NCBI RefSeq assembly: GCF_902833645.1
Contig: NZ_CADFGE010000001.1
Span: 186,001 to 250,000, forward strand
Length of the DNA: 64,000 nt
Direction: 5' to 3'
From: Paraburkholderia fungorum
GTDB taxonomy: Bacteria; Pseudomonadota; Gammaproteobacteria; Burkholderiales; Burkholderiaceae
The notes beneath the pieces were generated by a model. The model saw only the letters and a program-made list of their open reading frames with translations, was not told where the DNA came from and searched no databases. The translations under genes were made by a program, and so were the position numbers. Positions within the stretch are counted from its first letter, which is position 1. Each line of letters opens with the position of its first letter. Below are positions 28,596-40,072 of the stretch, one piece after another.

Positions 28596-30014
28596 TCACT
28601 GGCGCACCACGGCCGGTGGTTGCCAGCTGCCGTCAGTCGCTTGCGGCTTAGGAGCGTACAAGCGCAGCACCAGTTGCAGATCGGCGCGCGGCGCCGGCAG
28701 CCAGTTGCCGCTCCTGCTGCGCACCGAGGACACCGTCACGTCGAGCGAACCGTCGCGATTGCGGCGCGCACCGTTGCGATCGCCAACCGCCAGACGCGCC
28801 GGCGCGCTTTCCCCTAACGCACCGTCCTTCGTGTACGCGGTGATCGACCAGAAACCACGCACCGGCGGCAACTGATTCGGCGCGAAGTGGATCACGTAGC
28901 GGTTCGCACCGTTGAGCGCATGGCCGTCGCTGTCCTGGGTGACGACTGCGCGCACTTCGTCGTCCTTCGTGCCGATGCCCGGCTGGGTCGCCGCAGCGTA
29001 GGCCCGCATCGCATAGTCAGGGCCGTAATTGCCGACGCCGTCGCCGAACCAGCTCCAGCCATTGCTGCTCAGCAGATTGGACGGCGGCGTGACGACGCGC
29101 TCATGCCCCTCGGCGAGACCCGCGGCAATCACATCGGGCGAGTTCGGCAACTTCACCGGCTCGCCTGGCGTCACGCCGAAATCGGAAAGGATTTTCAGCG
29201 CGTGCGGGTCAGCCGGCGTTGGCGGGTTGTCCGGCAGCGCTTGCGCGAGCCGGCTGAAAAAACCGTTCGCGTCGAGCGCGGCAACTTGCGCGGCCGGTGT
29301 GCCGGAAGCGGCCACCGCGGCATCGGCGGCCGTGCTGCGCGGCGCCGCGATCGACGCCGAGCGCGTGCCGCCGGCGTAGACGCTCAGCGGCACAACGCGA
29401 ATCGCGCGCTGCAGCTTGCGCACCGCGGTAAGGTCACGGGTGCCGTTCGACTGGATACGCACGCTCACCCATGCGTTGCGGGTCGGCACGTCGACGCGCG
29501 TAACACCCCTGGGCAGATCGCCCTGCCAGCCCGGGCCGACGAAAGCAATCGTTTGCGCCTTGATGCCCGCAGCGCGGGTGGCAAATTGTGAGCTGGTCGA
29601 CCACACCACATTGGTCCACATGTCGAGCACGCGGGCATCGACGTAGCGGCCGTGCGAGTCGGGCAGCGCCACGATCACCGGTTCGCTGCCGACGTCCAGC
29701 CAGCCGGTCGAATCGAGCGTATCGAGGCTCGGCTGCAATGGATTGGCTGCGCCGATCGGCGGCAAGGCCTGGGCGTGGCGCAAGGTATTGATCGGTGCCT
29801 GGCCCGGGTCGGTGCCAACCGCCGCGTCGCGCGCGACGCCCATCAGCACCAGCGGATAGCCGAACACATACGAATCGGCAACTTCGTCCTTGATCCAGCC
29901 GGTGGTTTTCTGCGTCGTGGACGGAGTCGACGCACAACCAGCCAGAAATGCGAGGCCTGCGAGCGATGCGCAGGTCCAGTGAAGCGAAAACAGTTCTTGG
30001 CGATTTTTTATCAT
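28596..30014 (-). CDS. DUF1254/DUF1214 lipoprotein
   Basis: A 472-residue lipoprotein with the lipobox Leu-Ala-Gly-Cys (C27). A DUF1254 domain follows (about 40-200, with Tyr-Val-Phe-Gly-Tyr-Pro-Leu-Val and Asp-Met-Trp-Thr-Asn-Val). A DUF1214 domain lies at the carboxy end (with Tyr-Val-Ile-His-Phe and Gly-Phe-Trp-Ser-Ile-Thr-Ala-Tyr). The pair is widespread in bacteria and its biochemical role is not settled. A longer open frame upstream lacks similarity and overlaps the promoter region, so the ATG at 30014 just before the signal peptide is used. Divergent from the PaiB-like gene. Confidence 0.88.
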   Translation of the reverse strand: MIKNRQELFSLHWTCASLAGLAFLAGCASTPSTTQKTTGWIKDEVADSYVFGYPLVLMGVARDAAVGTDPGQAPINTLRHAQALPPIGAANPLQPSLDTLDSTGWLDVGSEPVIVALPDSHGRYVDARVLDMWTNVVWSTSSQFATRAAGIKAQTIAFVGPGWQGDLPRGVTRVDVPTRNAWVSVRIQSNGTRDLTAVRKLQRAIRVVPLSVYAGGTRSASIAAPRSTAADAAVAASGTPAAQVAALDANGFFSRLAQALPDNPPTPADPHALKILSDFGVTPGEPVKLPNSPDVIAAGLAEGHERVVTPPSNLLSSNGWSWFGDGVGNYGPDYAMRAYAAATQPGIGTKDDEVRAVVTQDSDGHALNGANRYVIHFAPNQLPPVRGFWSITAYTKDGALGESAPARLAVGDRNGARRNRDGSLDVTVSSVRSRSGNWLPAPRADLQLVLRLYAPKPQATDGSWQPPAVVRQ

Positions 30015-30310
30015 TCGTTCAGGTGGCAGAACGTGCGGTCCTAAGGGAGGCGTCGGTTCGCGGCGAAACCTGTTTGCGTGGCCTCCCAAAGCCAGGCGCA
30101 GCGAGTCCGCAGCTTGTGTTGCCGACAACATCGGGTTGTATCGTATCCTTGTTCGCCAGGCAAGCGCAAAGGCAGCAATAGCGCGTTGTAATGCGCGCGC
30201 GGACACCATTTGCGGTGCGTGAACGGTTTTGTCACTCCCACGTCGGTTCCTGCCTGCCGGTTGGCCGCCCATCCCGGCCACTCGCTGTCCTTTATTCCCC
30301 GGAGCGTTTT

Positions 30311-30979
30311 ATGTATATGCCCGCCCATTTCGAAGAGAACCGCCCGGAGGTTCTCCACAGCCTGATCGCCGGGCAGCCGTTCGGCGCGCTGGTTACTCAC
30401 GGACCGAATGGGCTCGATGCGAACCATTTGCCATTCGAGTTCGACGCAAAACCAGTTCCCGGAGGGGTTGACGGCGTCACCCAAACCCACGGCATCCTCC
30501 GCGCTCACGTCGCCCGGGCCAATCCGGTCTGGCAGGAAGTCGCCGCCAACCCGGAAGCCCTCGTCATTTTCCAGGGCCCCGCCGCCTACATCTCGCCGAC
30601 CTGGTATCCGAGCAAGCACGAGACGCATCGCCAGGTGCCGACTTACAACTATATGGTGGTGCACGCGCACGGCCGGATTGTGGTGCGCGACGACGAGGCG
30701 TTCTTGCGCGGCCTGGTCGCGCGGCTCACCCGCAAGATGGAAGCCGGCGAACCGGTACCCTGGAAGATGGGCGACGCGCCGGCCGACTATATTGCCCAGA
30801 TGCTGCGGGCGATTGTGGGTCTCGAGATCGAGGTCACGCGACTGGTCGGCAAATGGAAACTCGGTCAGAACAAGGAAGCCGCCGACCGGCGCGGCGCGGC
30901 CGAAACGCTGCTGGCGCGCACGAGCGACGAACAGAAAGCCGTTGGGCAGGCGATGCTGGACGCTCCGCCGCCATTGTGA
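30311..30979 (+). CDS. FMN-binding PaiB-family protein
   Basis: A 222-residue protein of the PaiB/negative transcriptional regulator family, which has a split-barrel flavin-binding fold. Signatures are the opening Met-Tyr-Met-Pro-Ala-His-Phe, Gly-Pro-Asn-Gly-Leu-Asp-Ala-Asn-His-Leu-Pro, and Tyr-Ile-Ser-Pro-Thr-Trp-Tyr near residue 97 followed by Val-Pro-Thr-Tyr-Asn-Tyr. B. subtilis PaiB represses sporulation and protease genes, but whether this homologue regulates anything is unknown. The start at 30311 has a GGAG site. It is followed by the copper promoter and copA. Confidence 0.9.
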   Translation: MYMPAHFEENRPEVLHSLIAGQPFGALVTHGPNGLDANHLPFEFDAKPVPGGVDGVTQTHGILRAHVARANPVWQEVAANPEALVIFQGPAAYISPTWYPSKHETHRQVPTYNYMVVHAHGRIVVRDDEAFLRGLVARLTRKMEAGEPVPWKMGDAPADYIAQMLRAIVGLEIEVTRLVGKWKLGQNKEAADRRGAAETLLARTSDEQKAVGQAMLDAPPPL

Positions 30980-31026
30980 GCTTTTTGCTCACCGGCCTGG
31001 TCTACCGTCGTGCGACAAAAACATCC

Positions 31027-31057
31027 TTGACCTTCCCATTATGGGAAGGTCAATACT
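31027..31057 (+). promoter_or_regulatory. CueR-type copper-inducible promoter of copA
   Basis: A TTGACC -35 box (31027-31032) opens a dyad with arms GACCTTCCCAT (31029-31039) and ATGGGAAGGTC (31041-31051). A -10-like AATACT begins about 19 bases after the -35. The overlong spacer filled by a CCTTCC...GGAAGG dyad is the hallmark of CueR/MerR-type activation, and the core matches the E. coli copA promoter as I know it. The site is 50 bases upstream of copA. Confidence 0.88.
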
Positions 31058-31100
31058 GGGTTCATGATGCGGCCCAATGCTGCGACGAGCCTTTCCTGCC

Positions 31101-33647
<2,547 letters not shown>

Positions 33648-33787
33648 CGGCAATATACGTCGATACATTACGAAAAGCCTTCGAAATCTCTAAAGATGTG
33701 CGCGATTCGGCCGTAATCCTGACATAGGTGTAAACCATGTATTCACATGGCTTGCACACCACATGTCTTCCTTTACGCCGAATACCC

Positions 33788-35770
33788 ATGGAATTTCTCT
33801 CTTTGCGCCGCGCCAGCGTCGGCGCCCGGCTCGCGGTACTGTCGTGCGCGCTGGTGGCACTGATTTTCGCCGCCTTTACGTGGGCGCTCACGCGCAGCGC
33901 CGGCCAGCAGGTCAGCGATCAGGTCCTGCAGCGCATTGCCGATAAAGACCGCTCGATTGCGGCCATGATCACGCTGTTCGACGAAGCGCTGTCTGCCGAA
34001 GTCGATCGCTCGACGTCACTATTCGCGAGTTTCCTGCCCACCGGCTACACGCTCGACGAAAGCCAGAAAATCGACGTCAATGGCGTCGCCACGCCGACCA
34101 TCAAGGCCGGCGACAAAGTCCTGAACATGGACTTCTCGATTCCCGACCAGTTTCTCGAACGCAGCGGCGCGGTGGCCACCGTGTTCGCCCGCAGCGGCGA
34201 CGATTTCGTCCGCGTGACGACTTCGCTGAAGAAACAGGACGGCTCGCGCGCGATCGGCACGCTGCTCGACCGCAAGGGGCCCGCATACGCGCCGATTCTC
34301 GCGAACAAATCGTATACGGGACTTGCCACGCTCTTTGGCAAACGTTGGATTACCCAATATCGACCGGTCACGGACGCGAGCGGCCGCGTGATCGGTGCGC
34401 TGTTCGTCGGCGTGAACGTGGACAAGGAAATCCAGTCGGTCGAAGACGGTATCCGCCAACTGAAAATCGGCGACAGCGGCTATTACTTCGTGGTCAACGC
34501 CTCGACGGGCGCGGATCGCGGCAAGCTGATCGTGCATCCGGCCGCCGCCGGCCAGAACGCGGACAACGCGAACGCGCCGTATCAGCAAATGCTCGACATG
34601 AAGGAAGGCCAGCTCGAATTCAGCTCCGCCGACGCCACGCTCGGCGAGCACAACGCGCGCGACAAATTCGTGTCGTTCATCACGGTGCCGCAGTGGCAAT
34701 GGCTGGTAGGCGGCGTTGCGCCGCGCGACGAGGTGATGGCGGAGGTGAGCGCCACGCGCAACCGGTTCCTGCTGATCGGTTTCGTGCTGGTCGGCGTGTT
34801 CGCGATCGTGTTCCTGATTGCCGTGCGCCGCCTCGTGAGCCGTCCGCTCGATGAAGCCGCGAAGGCGTCTGAGCGCTTCGCCTCGGGCGATCTGAGCGTG
34901 CGCGTGGCCAAGGGCGCCAACGGTACGAAGGCACGCGCCGACGAAATCGGCCGCCTGATGCAGTCGATCGACGGCATCGGCGAAGGCCTCGCGCGCATTG
35001 TTTCGCAAGTGCGCAATGCGTCGACGGACATGTCGGAGGGCACCGAAAAGATCGCCACCGGCAGTGGCAACATCGCCGCGCGGATTGCGACCCAGGCAAG
35101 CAGCCTCGAAGAAACGGCCGCCAGCATGGAACAGATCACCTCGACCGTGCAGCAGAACGCCGATCACGCCGCGCAAGCCAACACGCTCGTCACGCATGCC
35201 GCGGACGCCGCGCTCGAGGGCGGCCGCGCCGTCGAACGCGTGGTCTCGACGATGGGCGAGATCAGCCGCTCGTCGCAGAAAATCGCCGAGATCACCAGCG
35301 TGATTGAAGGCATTGCGTTCCAGACCAATATTCTCGCGTTGAACGCCGCCGTTGAAGCCGCGCGTGCCGGCGAGCACGGTAAGGGCTTCGCGGTGGTGGC
35401 CTCGGAAGTGCGCGCGCTCGCCCAGCGCAGCGCGGCTTCGGTCAAGGAGATCGAGGGGCTGATCGCCGCCTCCACGGCGACCGTGCAAAGCGGTTTCCGC
35501 ATCGCCGAAGAAGCCAGTTCGACCATGCAAGGCATCGTTCAACAGGTCGGCCAGGTGCGCGCGATCATGGCGGAAATCAGCGTGGCGTCACGCGAGCAAT
35601 CGGGCGGCATCGAGCAGGTCAATCTCGCTGTCACGCAGATCGGTGAAGCGACCCAGCAGAATGCGACGATTGTCGGCGAGGCGGAACTCGCCGCAGCCGA
35701 GTTGCGCGATCAGGCCGCGCGGCTTGCGCAGGTAGTTAGCGTGTTCAAGCTGGAAGCAGGGCGGGATTGA
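33788..35770 (+). CDS. Methyl-accepting chemotaxis protein with Cache sensor
   Basis: A 660-residue chemoreceptor. The first membrane segment (about 13-33) and the second (about 325-345) enclose a periplasmic double-Cache-like sensor (Cache_3/Cache_2 fusion type). It contains Gly-Lys-Arg-Trp-Ile-Thr-Gln-Tyr-Arg-Pro and Asp-Ser-Gly-Tyr-Tyr-Phe-Val-Val. A HAMP linker and a signalling helix follow, with the conserved tip GIAFQTNILALNAAVEAARA near residue 507. No CheW/CheR-binding pentapeptide is obvious at the carboxy end. The start at 33788 is chosen from the Met-Glu-Phe-Leu opening. It has no chemotaxis genes beside it, as is common for orphan receptors. Confidence 0.95.
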   Translation: MEFLSLRRASVGARLAVLSCALVALIFAAFTWALTRSAGQQVSDQVLQRIADKDRSIAAMITLFDEALSAEVDRSTSLFASFLPTGYTLDESQKIDVNGVATPTIKAGDKVLNMDFSIPDQFLERSGAVATVFARSGDDFVRVTTSLKKQDGSRAIGTLLDRKGPAYAPILANKSYTGLATLFGKRWITQYRPVTDASGRVIGALFVGVNVDKEIQSVEDGIRQLKIGDSGYYFVVNASTGADRGKLIVHPAAAGQNADNANAPYQQMLDMKEGQLEFSSADATLGEHNARDKFVSFITVPQWQWLVGGVAPRDEVMAEVSATRNRFLLIGFVLVGVFAIVFLIAVRRLVSRPLDEAAKASERFASGDLSVRVAKGANGTKARADEIGRLMQSIDGIGEGLARIVSQVRNASTDMSEGTEKIATGSGNIAARIATQASSLEETAASMEQITSTVQQNADHAAQANTLVTHAADAALEGGRAVERVVSTMGEISRSSQKIAEITSVIEGIAFQTNILALNAAVEAARAGEHGKGFAVVASEVRALAQRSAASVKEIEGLIAASTATVQSGFRIAEEASSTMQGIVQQVGQVRAIMAEISVASREQSGGIEQVNLAVTQIGEATQQNATIVGEAELAAAELRDQAARLAQVVSVFKLEAGRD

Positions 35771-35783
35771 GGTTTGCCTTTGC

Positions 35784-35812
35784 ATTGGCGCGGGGCATCG
35801 GGCCGCGCCAAT
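35784..35812. terminator. Hairpin between convergent genes, possible bidirectional terminator
   Basis: ATTGGCGCGG (35784-35793) pairs perfectly with CCGCGCCAAT (35803-35812). It stands 14 bases after the chemoreceptor stop and 40 bases from the end of the convergent GST gene. T content around it is modest, so termination strength is uncertain. Confidence 0.5.
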
Positions 35813-35852
35813 ATTGGCCTGCGGCGGCGGTTTTCAGCGTTGCGCGACGTTA

Positions 35853-36506
35853 TCAGAACTCCACATCCAGTTCGTCGATCTCTTCCACTTCCTGCTGCGC
35901 ATCCGCGATCCACTGCTGCATTTCAGGCAGCGCCATAATGCGTTGCCCATAATCGACGATCCCAGGGTCCAGCTTGACGTCGTAGGTCACGAAGCGCGTC
36001 ACCACCGGCGCGTACATCGCATCCGCCGCGCTACGCTCGCCAAACAGAAACGGGCCGCCGTACTGTTGCAGACACTCGCTCCAGATCGTCACGATGCGGT
36101 CGATATCCGATTGCGCCCGAGCCCAGACCTTGAAGCCCGGAAAATGCGCTTTCAGGTTCATCGGCAAAGCCGAACGCAGCGAAGCAAAGCCCGAATGCAT
36201 CTCACCGCAAATCGAGCGGCAATGCGCCCGCGCGCGGATGTCTTTCGGCAGGAGCGCCGCTTCCGGTTTCAACTCGTTCAGATACTCGGCGATCGCCAGG
36301 GTGTCCCAGATCTTGATGCCGTCGTGAAAGAGACACGGCACCAGGATCGACGGCGACAACAGCAGCAATTCGGCGCGCGCGGCGGGATCGTCGATCGGCA
36401 TCACGATCTCTTCGAAAGGCAAGCCGCTGAACTTTGTCAGCAGCCAGCCCCGCAGCGACCATGACGAATAGTTCTTGCTGCTGATGGTGAGCGTGGTATT
36501 CGCCAT
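35853..36506 (-). CDS. Glutathione S-transferase family protein
   Basis: A 217-residue cytosolic GST. The thioredoxin-like half (about 1-80) shows Ser-Ser-Trp-Ser-Leu-Arg-Gly-Trp near residue 14 and the glutathione-binding Ile-Leu-Val-Pro-Cys-Leu near residue 54, with Asp-Thr-Leu-Ala-Ile-Ala-Glu-Tyr-Leu after it. The helical carboxy half follows. GGAGGAG lies upstream of the ATG at 36506. Substrate unknown. Confidence 0.92.
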   Translation of the reverse strand: MANTTLTISSKNYSSWSLRGWLLTKFSGLPFEEIVMPIDDPAARAELLLLSPSILVPCLFHDGIKIWDTLAIAEYLNELKPEAALLPKDIRARAHCRSICGEMHSGFASLRSALPMNLKAHFPGFKVWARAQSDIDRIVTIWSECLQQYGGPFLFGERSAADAMYAPVVTRFVTYDVKLDPGIVDYGQRIMALPEMQQWIADAQQEVEEIDELDVEF

Positions 36507-36724
36507 ACGTTTCTCCTCCAGATGAGGCGTTCCGCCGACGTCTGACAATGCGCATGCACGTTGTCGTGCGCGGACGCACCAAAGCGCGGCAAATTCGGCC
36601 CGTTGCAACAACCCGCGCAAATGCTATGCCAACGTGCAGCGACGGCTGCGTCACGCGGCCACGTAATTGGCACATGACTTGCCTATATTCGGGCTCCTTC
36701 CTTTTCTGCATTCGTGCGAAGGTT

Positions 36725-38182
36725 ATGAACCTGTTCGCATATTCCACATATCAGGCTTTCGCTGACACGATGCTGCCAATGCGGCACGGCGCGGCACTGA
36801 TGAATCATTCGCTCGATGCGTGGCCTGCATTTGGCGACACGTCGCATGGACGCTCGATACGCGCGGCCTGCGAGTTGCTGACGCTCGCCGGACTTACGCC
36901 TGTGAGGCCGCCGTTCGATATCGACAGCGTGATGACGGAAGGCAAATCAGTGCGAATCGTCGAGGAAGTGGCGGCGCACACGCCGTTCTGTTCGCTGTTG
37001 CATTTCCGGAAGGATGCCTCTCTTTCTCATCCGCAGCCGCGCGTGCTGGTGATCGCGCCCATGTCCGGCCACTTCGCGACGCTGCTGCGCGGCACCGTGC
37101 GCACGATGCTGGCCGAGCACGACGTCTATATCACCGATTGGCACAACCCGCGCGATGTACCGCTAAGCCAGGGCCGCTTCGGCTTCGACGAATTCGTGCA
37201 GCATGTAATCGACTTCACCGAGACGATCGGGCCGGGCGCGCATCTGCTGGCGGTGTGTCAGCCGACGGTCGCCGCGTTGGCCGCAGTCGCCCTCATGGCC
37301 GCCGACGACAACCCCGCGCAGCCCGCCAGCATGACGCTGATGGCGGGTCCGCTCGACACTCGCATCAATCCGACGCGCGTCAACGAACTGGCTAAAAGCA
37401 AACCGATTGAGTGGTTCGAGCAGAACCTGATCAGCGCGGTGCCGTTTGGTTTTGCGGGCGCACATCGTCGCGTGTACCCCGGTTTCGTGCAATTGACCGC
37501 GTTTATGTCGATGAACCTCGGCCGTCATCTCGAATCATTCGAGAGCATGTACTACGAGCGCGCCAAAGGCGATCCCGCGAAGGCCGACACGATCCACACT
37601 TTCTACGAAGAATACTTCGCCACGATGGACCTGACGGCCGATTTCTATCTGGAAACGGTCGACACTGTTTTTCAGCGACATGCGTTGCCGTTGCACGAAC
37701 TCGAGGTGAAAGGCCGGCTCGTGGAGCCTTCAAAGATTCGCCGTACTGCGCTGCTGACCGTCGAGGGCGAAAAAGACGATATCTGCGCGGTTGGGCAGAC
37801 GCTCGCTGCGCAGGACATGTGCGACAAGTTGCGGCCGTATCTGAAGACGCATCATGTGCAGACCGGCGTGGGGCACTATGGCGTGTTCAATGGACATCGG
37901 TGGGAACGGCAGATTTATCCGCGTGTCCGGGCAGTGATCTACGACAATGAACCGCGTGCCGTGGTGGTGAGTTCGCGGGCGCGGACGATTCAACCGGTGT
38001 CGGCGGCTGCCGCTTCGGAAGCGATCGCGTCAGCCCCGGCCGCTGCTGCAGTGGTTGATGTCGAGGTGGATTCGGCGCCGGCGGTGACCACCACGTCGAA
38101 CGGGGTTGGCTCCGGCTCTGCCGCCAAGACTCAGCAGGCGTCACGGGCACCGCGCCGGCGGCCACCCGCGACGCAATCGTGA
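36725..38182 (+). CDS. phaZ: Intracellular polyhydroxybutyrate depolymerase
   Basis: A 485-residue depolymerase of the PhaZ1 type that mobilises stored PHB granules. The nucleophile is C178 in Leu-Ala-Val-Cys-Gln-Pro-Thr, a lipase-like box with Cys instead of Ser as in the Ralstonia enzyme. The charge-relay Asp and His lie near EGEKDDICAVGQT and Val-Gly-His-Tyr-Gly. The opening Met-Asn-Leu-Phe-Ala-Tyr fixes the start at 36725, with a GAAGG site. A 70-residue Ala/Ser/Thr-rich tail after about residue 415 is extra to the fold. Convergent with the cupin gene, stop to stop with one base between. Confidence 0.94.
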   Translation: MNLFAYSTYQAFADTMLPMRHGAALMNHSLDAWPAFGDTSHGRSIRAACELLTLAGLTPVRPPFDIDSVMTEGKSVRIVEEVAAHTPFCSLLHFRKDASLSHPQPRVLVIAPMSGHFATLLRGTVRTMLAEHDVYITDWHNPRDVPLSQGRFGFDEFVQHVIDFTETIGPGAHLLAVCQPTVAALAAVALMAADDNPAQPASMTLMAGPLDTRINPTRVNELAKSKPIEWFEQNLISAVPFGFAGAHRRVYPGFVQLTAFMSMNLGRHLESFESMYYERAKGDPAKADTIHTFYEEYFATMDLTADFYLETVDTVFQRHALPLHELEVKGRLVEPSKIRRTALLTVEGEKDDICAVGQTLAAQDMCDKLRPYLKTHHVQTGVGHYGVFNGHRWERQIYPRVRAVIYDNEPRAVVVSSRARTIQPVSAAAASEAIASAPAAAAVVDVEVDSAPAVTTTSNGVGSGSAAKTQQASRAPRRRPPATQS

Positions 38183-38183
38183 G

Positions 38184-38618
38184 TCAAGTCACGGCGCTCT
38201 TCCACGGCTTCACCGCCGGCACTTCGCACGGGCCTTCGACTTCAATCGACTTGAAATCGGCCGGCGACACGATTTCGATGTACTCCATATCCTCCGAGTA
38301 ATCGAACAGATAGTGGACGATGCCCGGCGCCTGATGCACGCAATCGCCGGCGGCGACGAGCGTCTCCTTGTCGCCGTACATGAAGCGCGCCCAGCCCTTC
38401 AACATGATCACAATGTGGAAATCGGCTTCATGGCGGTGCCAACCGGTGCCTTGCTCTGGTGCGTGATTCGCCTTGACGAGTTGCGCGAGCACCTTGCCGC
38501 CGGTTGCCTGCGCGATGCCTAAATCCCGGTACAGAAAAAAATCGCGTAAGCCCTGATCCACGTAGGACGTGTCTTGCGGACGGATATGGCTGAACTGCGT
38601 GGCGAATTCGGTGGACAT
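38184..38618 (-). CDS. Cupin-domain protein
   Basis: A 144-residue single-domain cupin. The first motif is Gly-Trp-His-Arg-His with Glu nearby (residues about 59-65), and the second is Asp-Cys-Val-His-Gln-Ala-Pro-Gly-Ile-Val-His, so metal binding is likely. The function is not predictable. The start at 38618 is preferred because an extra 45 codons upstream show no family similarity. Confidence 0.88.
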   Translation of the reverse strand: MSTEFATQFSHIRPQDTSYVDQGLRDFFLYRDLGIAQATGGKVLAQLVKANHAPEQGTGWHRHEADFHIVIMLKGWARFMYGDKETLVAAGDCVHQAPGIVHYLFDYSEDMEYIEIVSPADFKSIEVEGPCEVPAVKPWKSAVT

Positions 38619-38800
38619 GATCGCGCTCCTCTTGAGTGAGCCGGCAGTTGAAAACGACGCGTTGGAGCGTCGGTTGCAAGCATCAAGCGGGCCAGTTTGC
38701 GGGGCGTTGGCTTTGTGTTTCGCGGAGGCGATCAGATGGGCGCCGCGCCGCATGGCGCGGCGCGAGGTGATTCAAATGCTTTGGGTGCCGATTTGGGTGC

Positions 38801-39412
38801 TTATGCGGTTGGGCGGAACATCTGAAACATTTCGCCTATATCGGCGTAGTCGGCGCGGTAGCCGGCGCGCATGATCGGCTGCGCGGCGTGGGTGTCGAAC
38901 AGGCCATCTTTCAGGTAGGCCTCGTTGATGTGGACGCCGACTACCTGGCCTAGCGACAGGTAGTTGTCCATGGGCTTGCCGTCGAGGGTATGCAGACGGA
39001 CCACTTGCAGCAACTTGCATTCGAGCGCGGCCGGCGATTCGGCGACGTGCGGCACGGCTACGTTGCGACCCGGTGCAGGTGTAAGGCCCGCGAGTTCGAA
39101 TTCGTCGACGTGGGACGGGACCGGCGCGGAGGAGCGGTTCATCTGCTCGGCGAGCGGCTTGCTGGACAGATTCCAGACGAATTCGCCAGTGGCCTCGATG
39201 TTGGCGATGCTGTCTTTCCGGCCTTCGCTGCAGAAGCCGATGATCGGCGGGGAGCTGGCGAATGCGCCGAAAAAACTGTAGGGCGCGAGGTTCAACGTGC
39301 CGTCGGTGGCGCGGGAGGAAATCCAGCCGATCAGGCGCGGAGCGACGATGGCCTTGAACGGGTCGTGCGGAAGGCCGTGGCCGGTGGCGGGGTTGTAGAA
39401 GTAGTGGGACAT
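38801..39412 (-). CDS. Flavin reductase (DIM6/NTAB) family protein
   Basis: A 203-residue FMN-binding split-barrel protein. The family pattern is Pro-Arg-Leu-Ile-Gly-Trp-Ile-Ser-Ser-Arg near residue 25, then Asn-Leu-Ala-Pro-Tyr-Ser-Phe-Phe and Pro-Pro-Ile-Ile-Gly-Phe. A reductase or oxygenase-partner role is possible, but no partner monooxygenase lies beside it. Confidence 0.9.
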   Translation of the reverse strand: MSHYFYNPATGHGLPHDPFKAIVAPRLIGWISSRATDGTLNLAPYSFFGAFASSPPIIGFCSEGRKDSIANIEATGEFVWNLSSKPLAEQMNRSSAPVPSHVDEFELAGLTPAPGRNVAVPHVAESPAALECKLLQVVRLHTLDGKPMDNYLSLGQVVGVHINEAYLKDGLFDTHAAQPIMRAGYRADYADIGEMFQMFRPTA

Positions 39413-39557
39413 GTTTTGTGTTGGGGGTTTGCGGGTGAGGCGGGAGGTATTTATACCGCAGACTCGTTGGGGCTGCTGGGAGCGGGCATGAAGCGGACCA
39501 AGGCTATTCGCGCTTCCGTGAACTCGTGTTCATCGATTGATTTTATGCTATGTCTTA

Positions 39558-39654
39558 ACAGGCTGTGATCTGTAAATTGAAAATACAAACTAAAACCTGT
39601 ATAGGTAAATTACAGTCTATTGTCTGTATTTCCATGACACAGTTCAGAGACTGT
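39558..39654. promoter_or_regulatory. Four operator-like sites (ACAG-N8-CTGT) at an exact 27-base period
   Basis: Inverted repeats ACAG-N8-CTGT occur at 39558-39573, 39612-39627 and 39639-39654, with a one-mismatch copy (ACAA-N8-CTGT) at 39585-39600. Their starts are 27 bases apart in every case. The array lies in the AT-rich region directly upstream of hipB (start 39675). The eight-base spacer between half-sites matches the geometry of E. coli hipBA operators (TATCC-N8-GGATA), which also number four. HipB is the likely binder. Confidence 0.75.
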
Positions 39655-39674
39655 ACGAGCCTGAAGAAAATCCG

Positions 39675-40070
39675 ATGGATTACGCTATCAAGACGCTAAG
39701 TCAGCTCCGCCCCATTCTGCTGGGCTTCCGCAAGTCTGCTGGACTCACACAGGCCGCCGTGGCCGGACTGCTAGGCATCACGCAGCAAAGCTACGCGCAA
39801 CTGGAAGCCAATCCGGCATCGGCAAGCGTCGCACGGCTTTTTAAGGTCATGCGTTTGCTGAACGTGGAGTTGCGTATGAGTCAGACGTCGTCGGCGCCTG
39901 ACGGCGAACCAGCGCAGGGCGAGACGCCGGAGCTTCAACAACACGTCCCCGCCGCCAGGAAAACGAAATCTCAGTCGGTGGCCAACCACTCGGGCCGAAC
40001 CCGGAAAGCGTCGAGTTCGCAGCATCCCCTCGGGGCAACCAAGACCGGAAAGAAACGGGAAAACTGGTAA
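39675..40070 (+). CDS. hipB: HipB-type helix-turn-helix antitoxin
   Basis: A 131-residue protein. Residues about 15-67 are an Xre/HipB helix-turn-helix (Leu-Thr-Gln-Ala-Ala-Val-Ala-Gly-Leu-Leu-Gly-Ile-Thr-Gln-Gln-Ser-Tyr). A basic, Ser/Gln/Lys-rich tail of about 60 residues follows, longer than in E. coli HipB (88). It is intact, and its stop is two bases before the first codon of the hipA remnant. With hipA broken it would act only as a DNA-binding repressor. The operator array upstream supports autoregulation. Confidence 0.88.
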   Translation: MDYAIKTLSQLRPILLGFRKSAGLTQAAVAGLLGITQQSYAQLEANPASASVARLFKVMRLLNVELRMSQTSSAPDGEPAQGETPELQQHVPAARKTKSQSVANHSGRTRKASSSQHPLGATKTGKKRENW

Positions 40071-40072
40071 CC

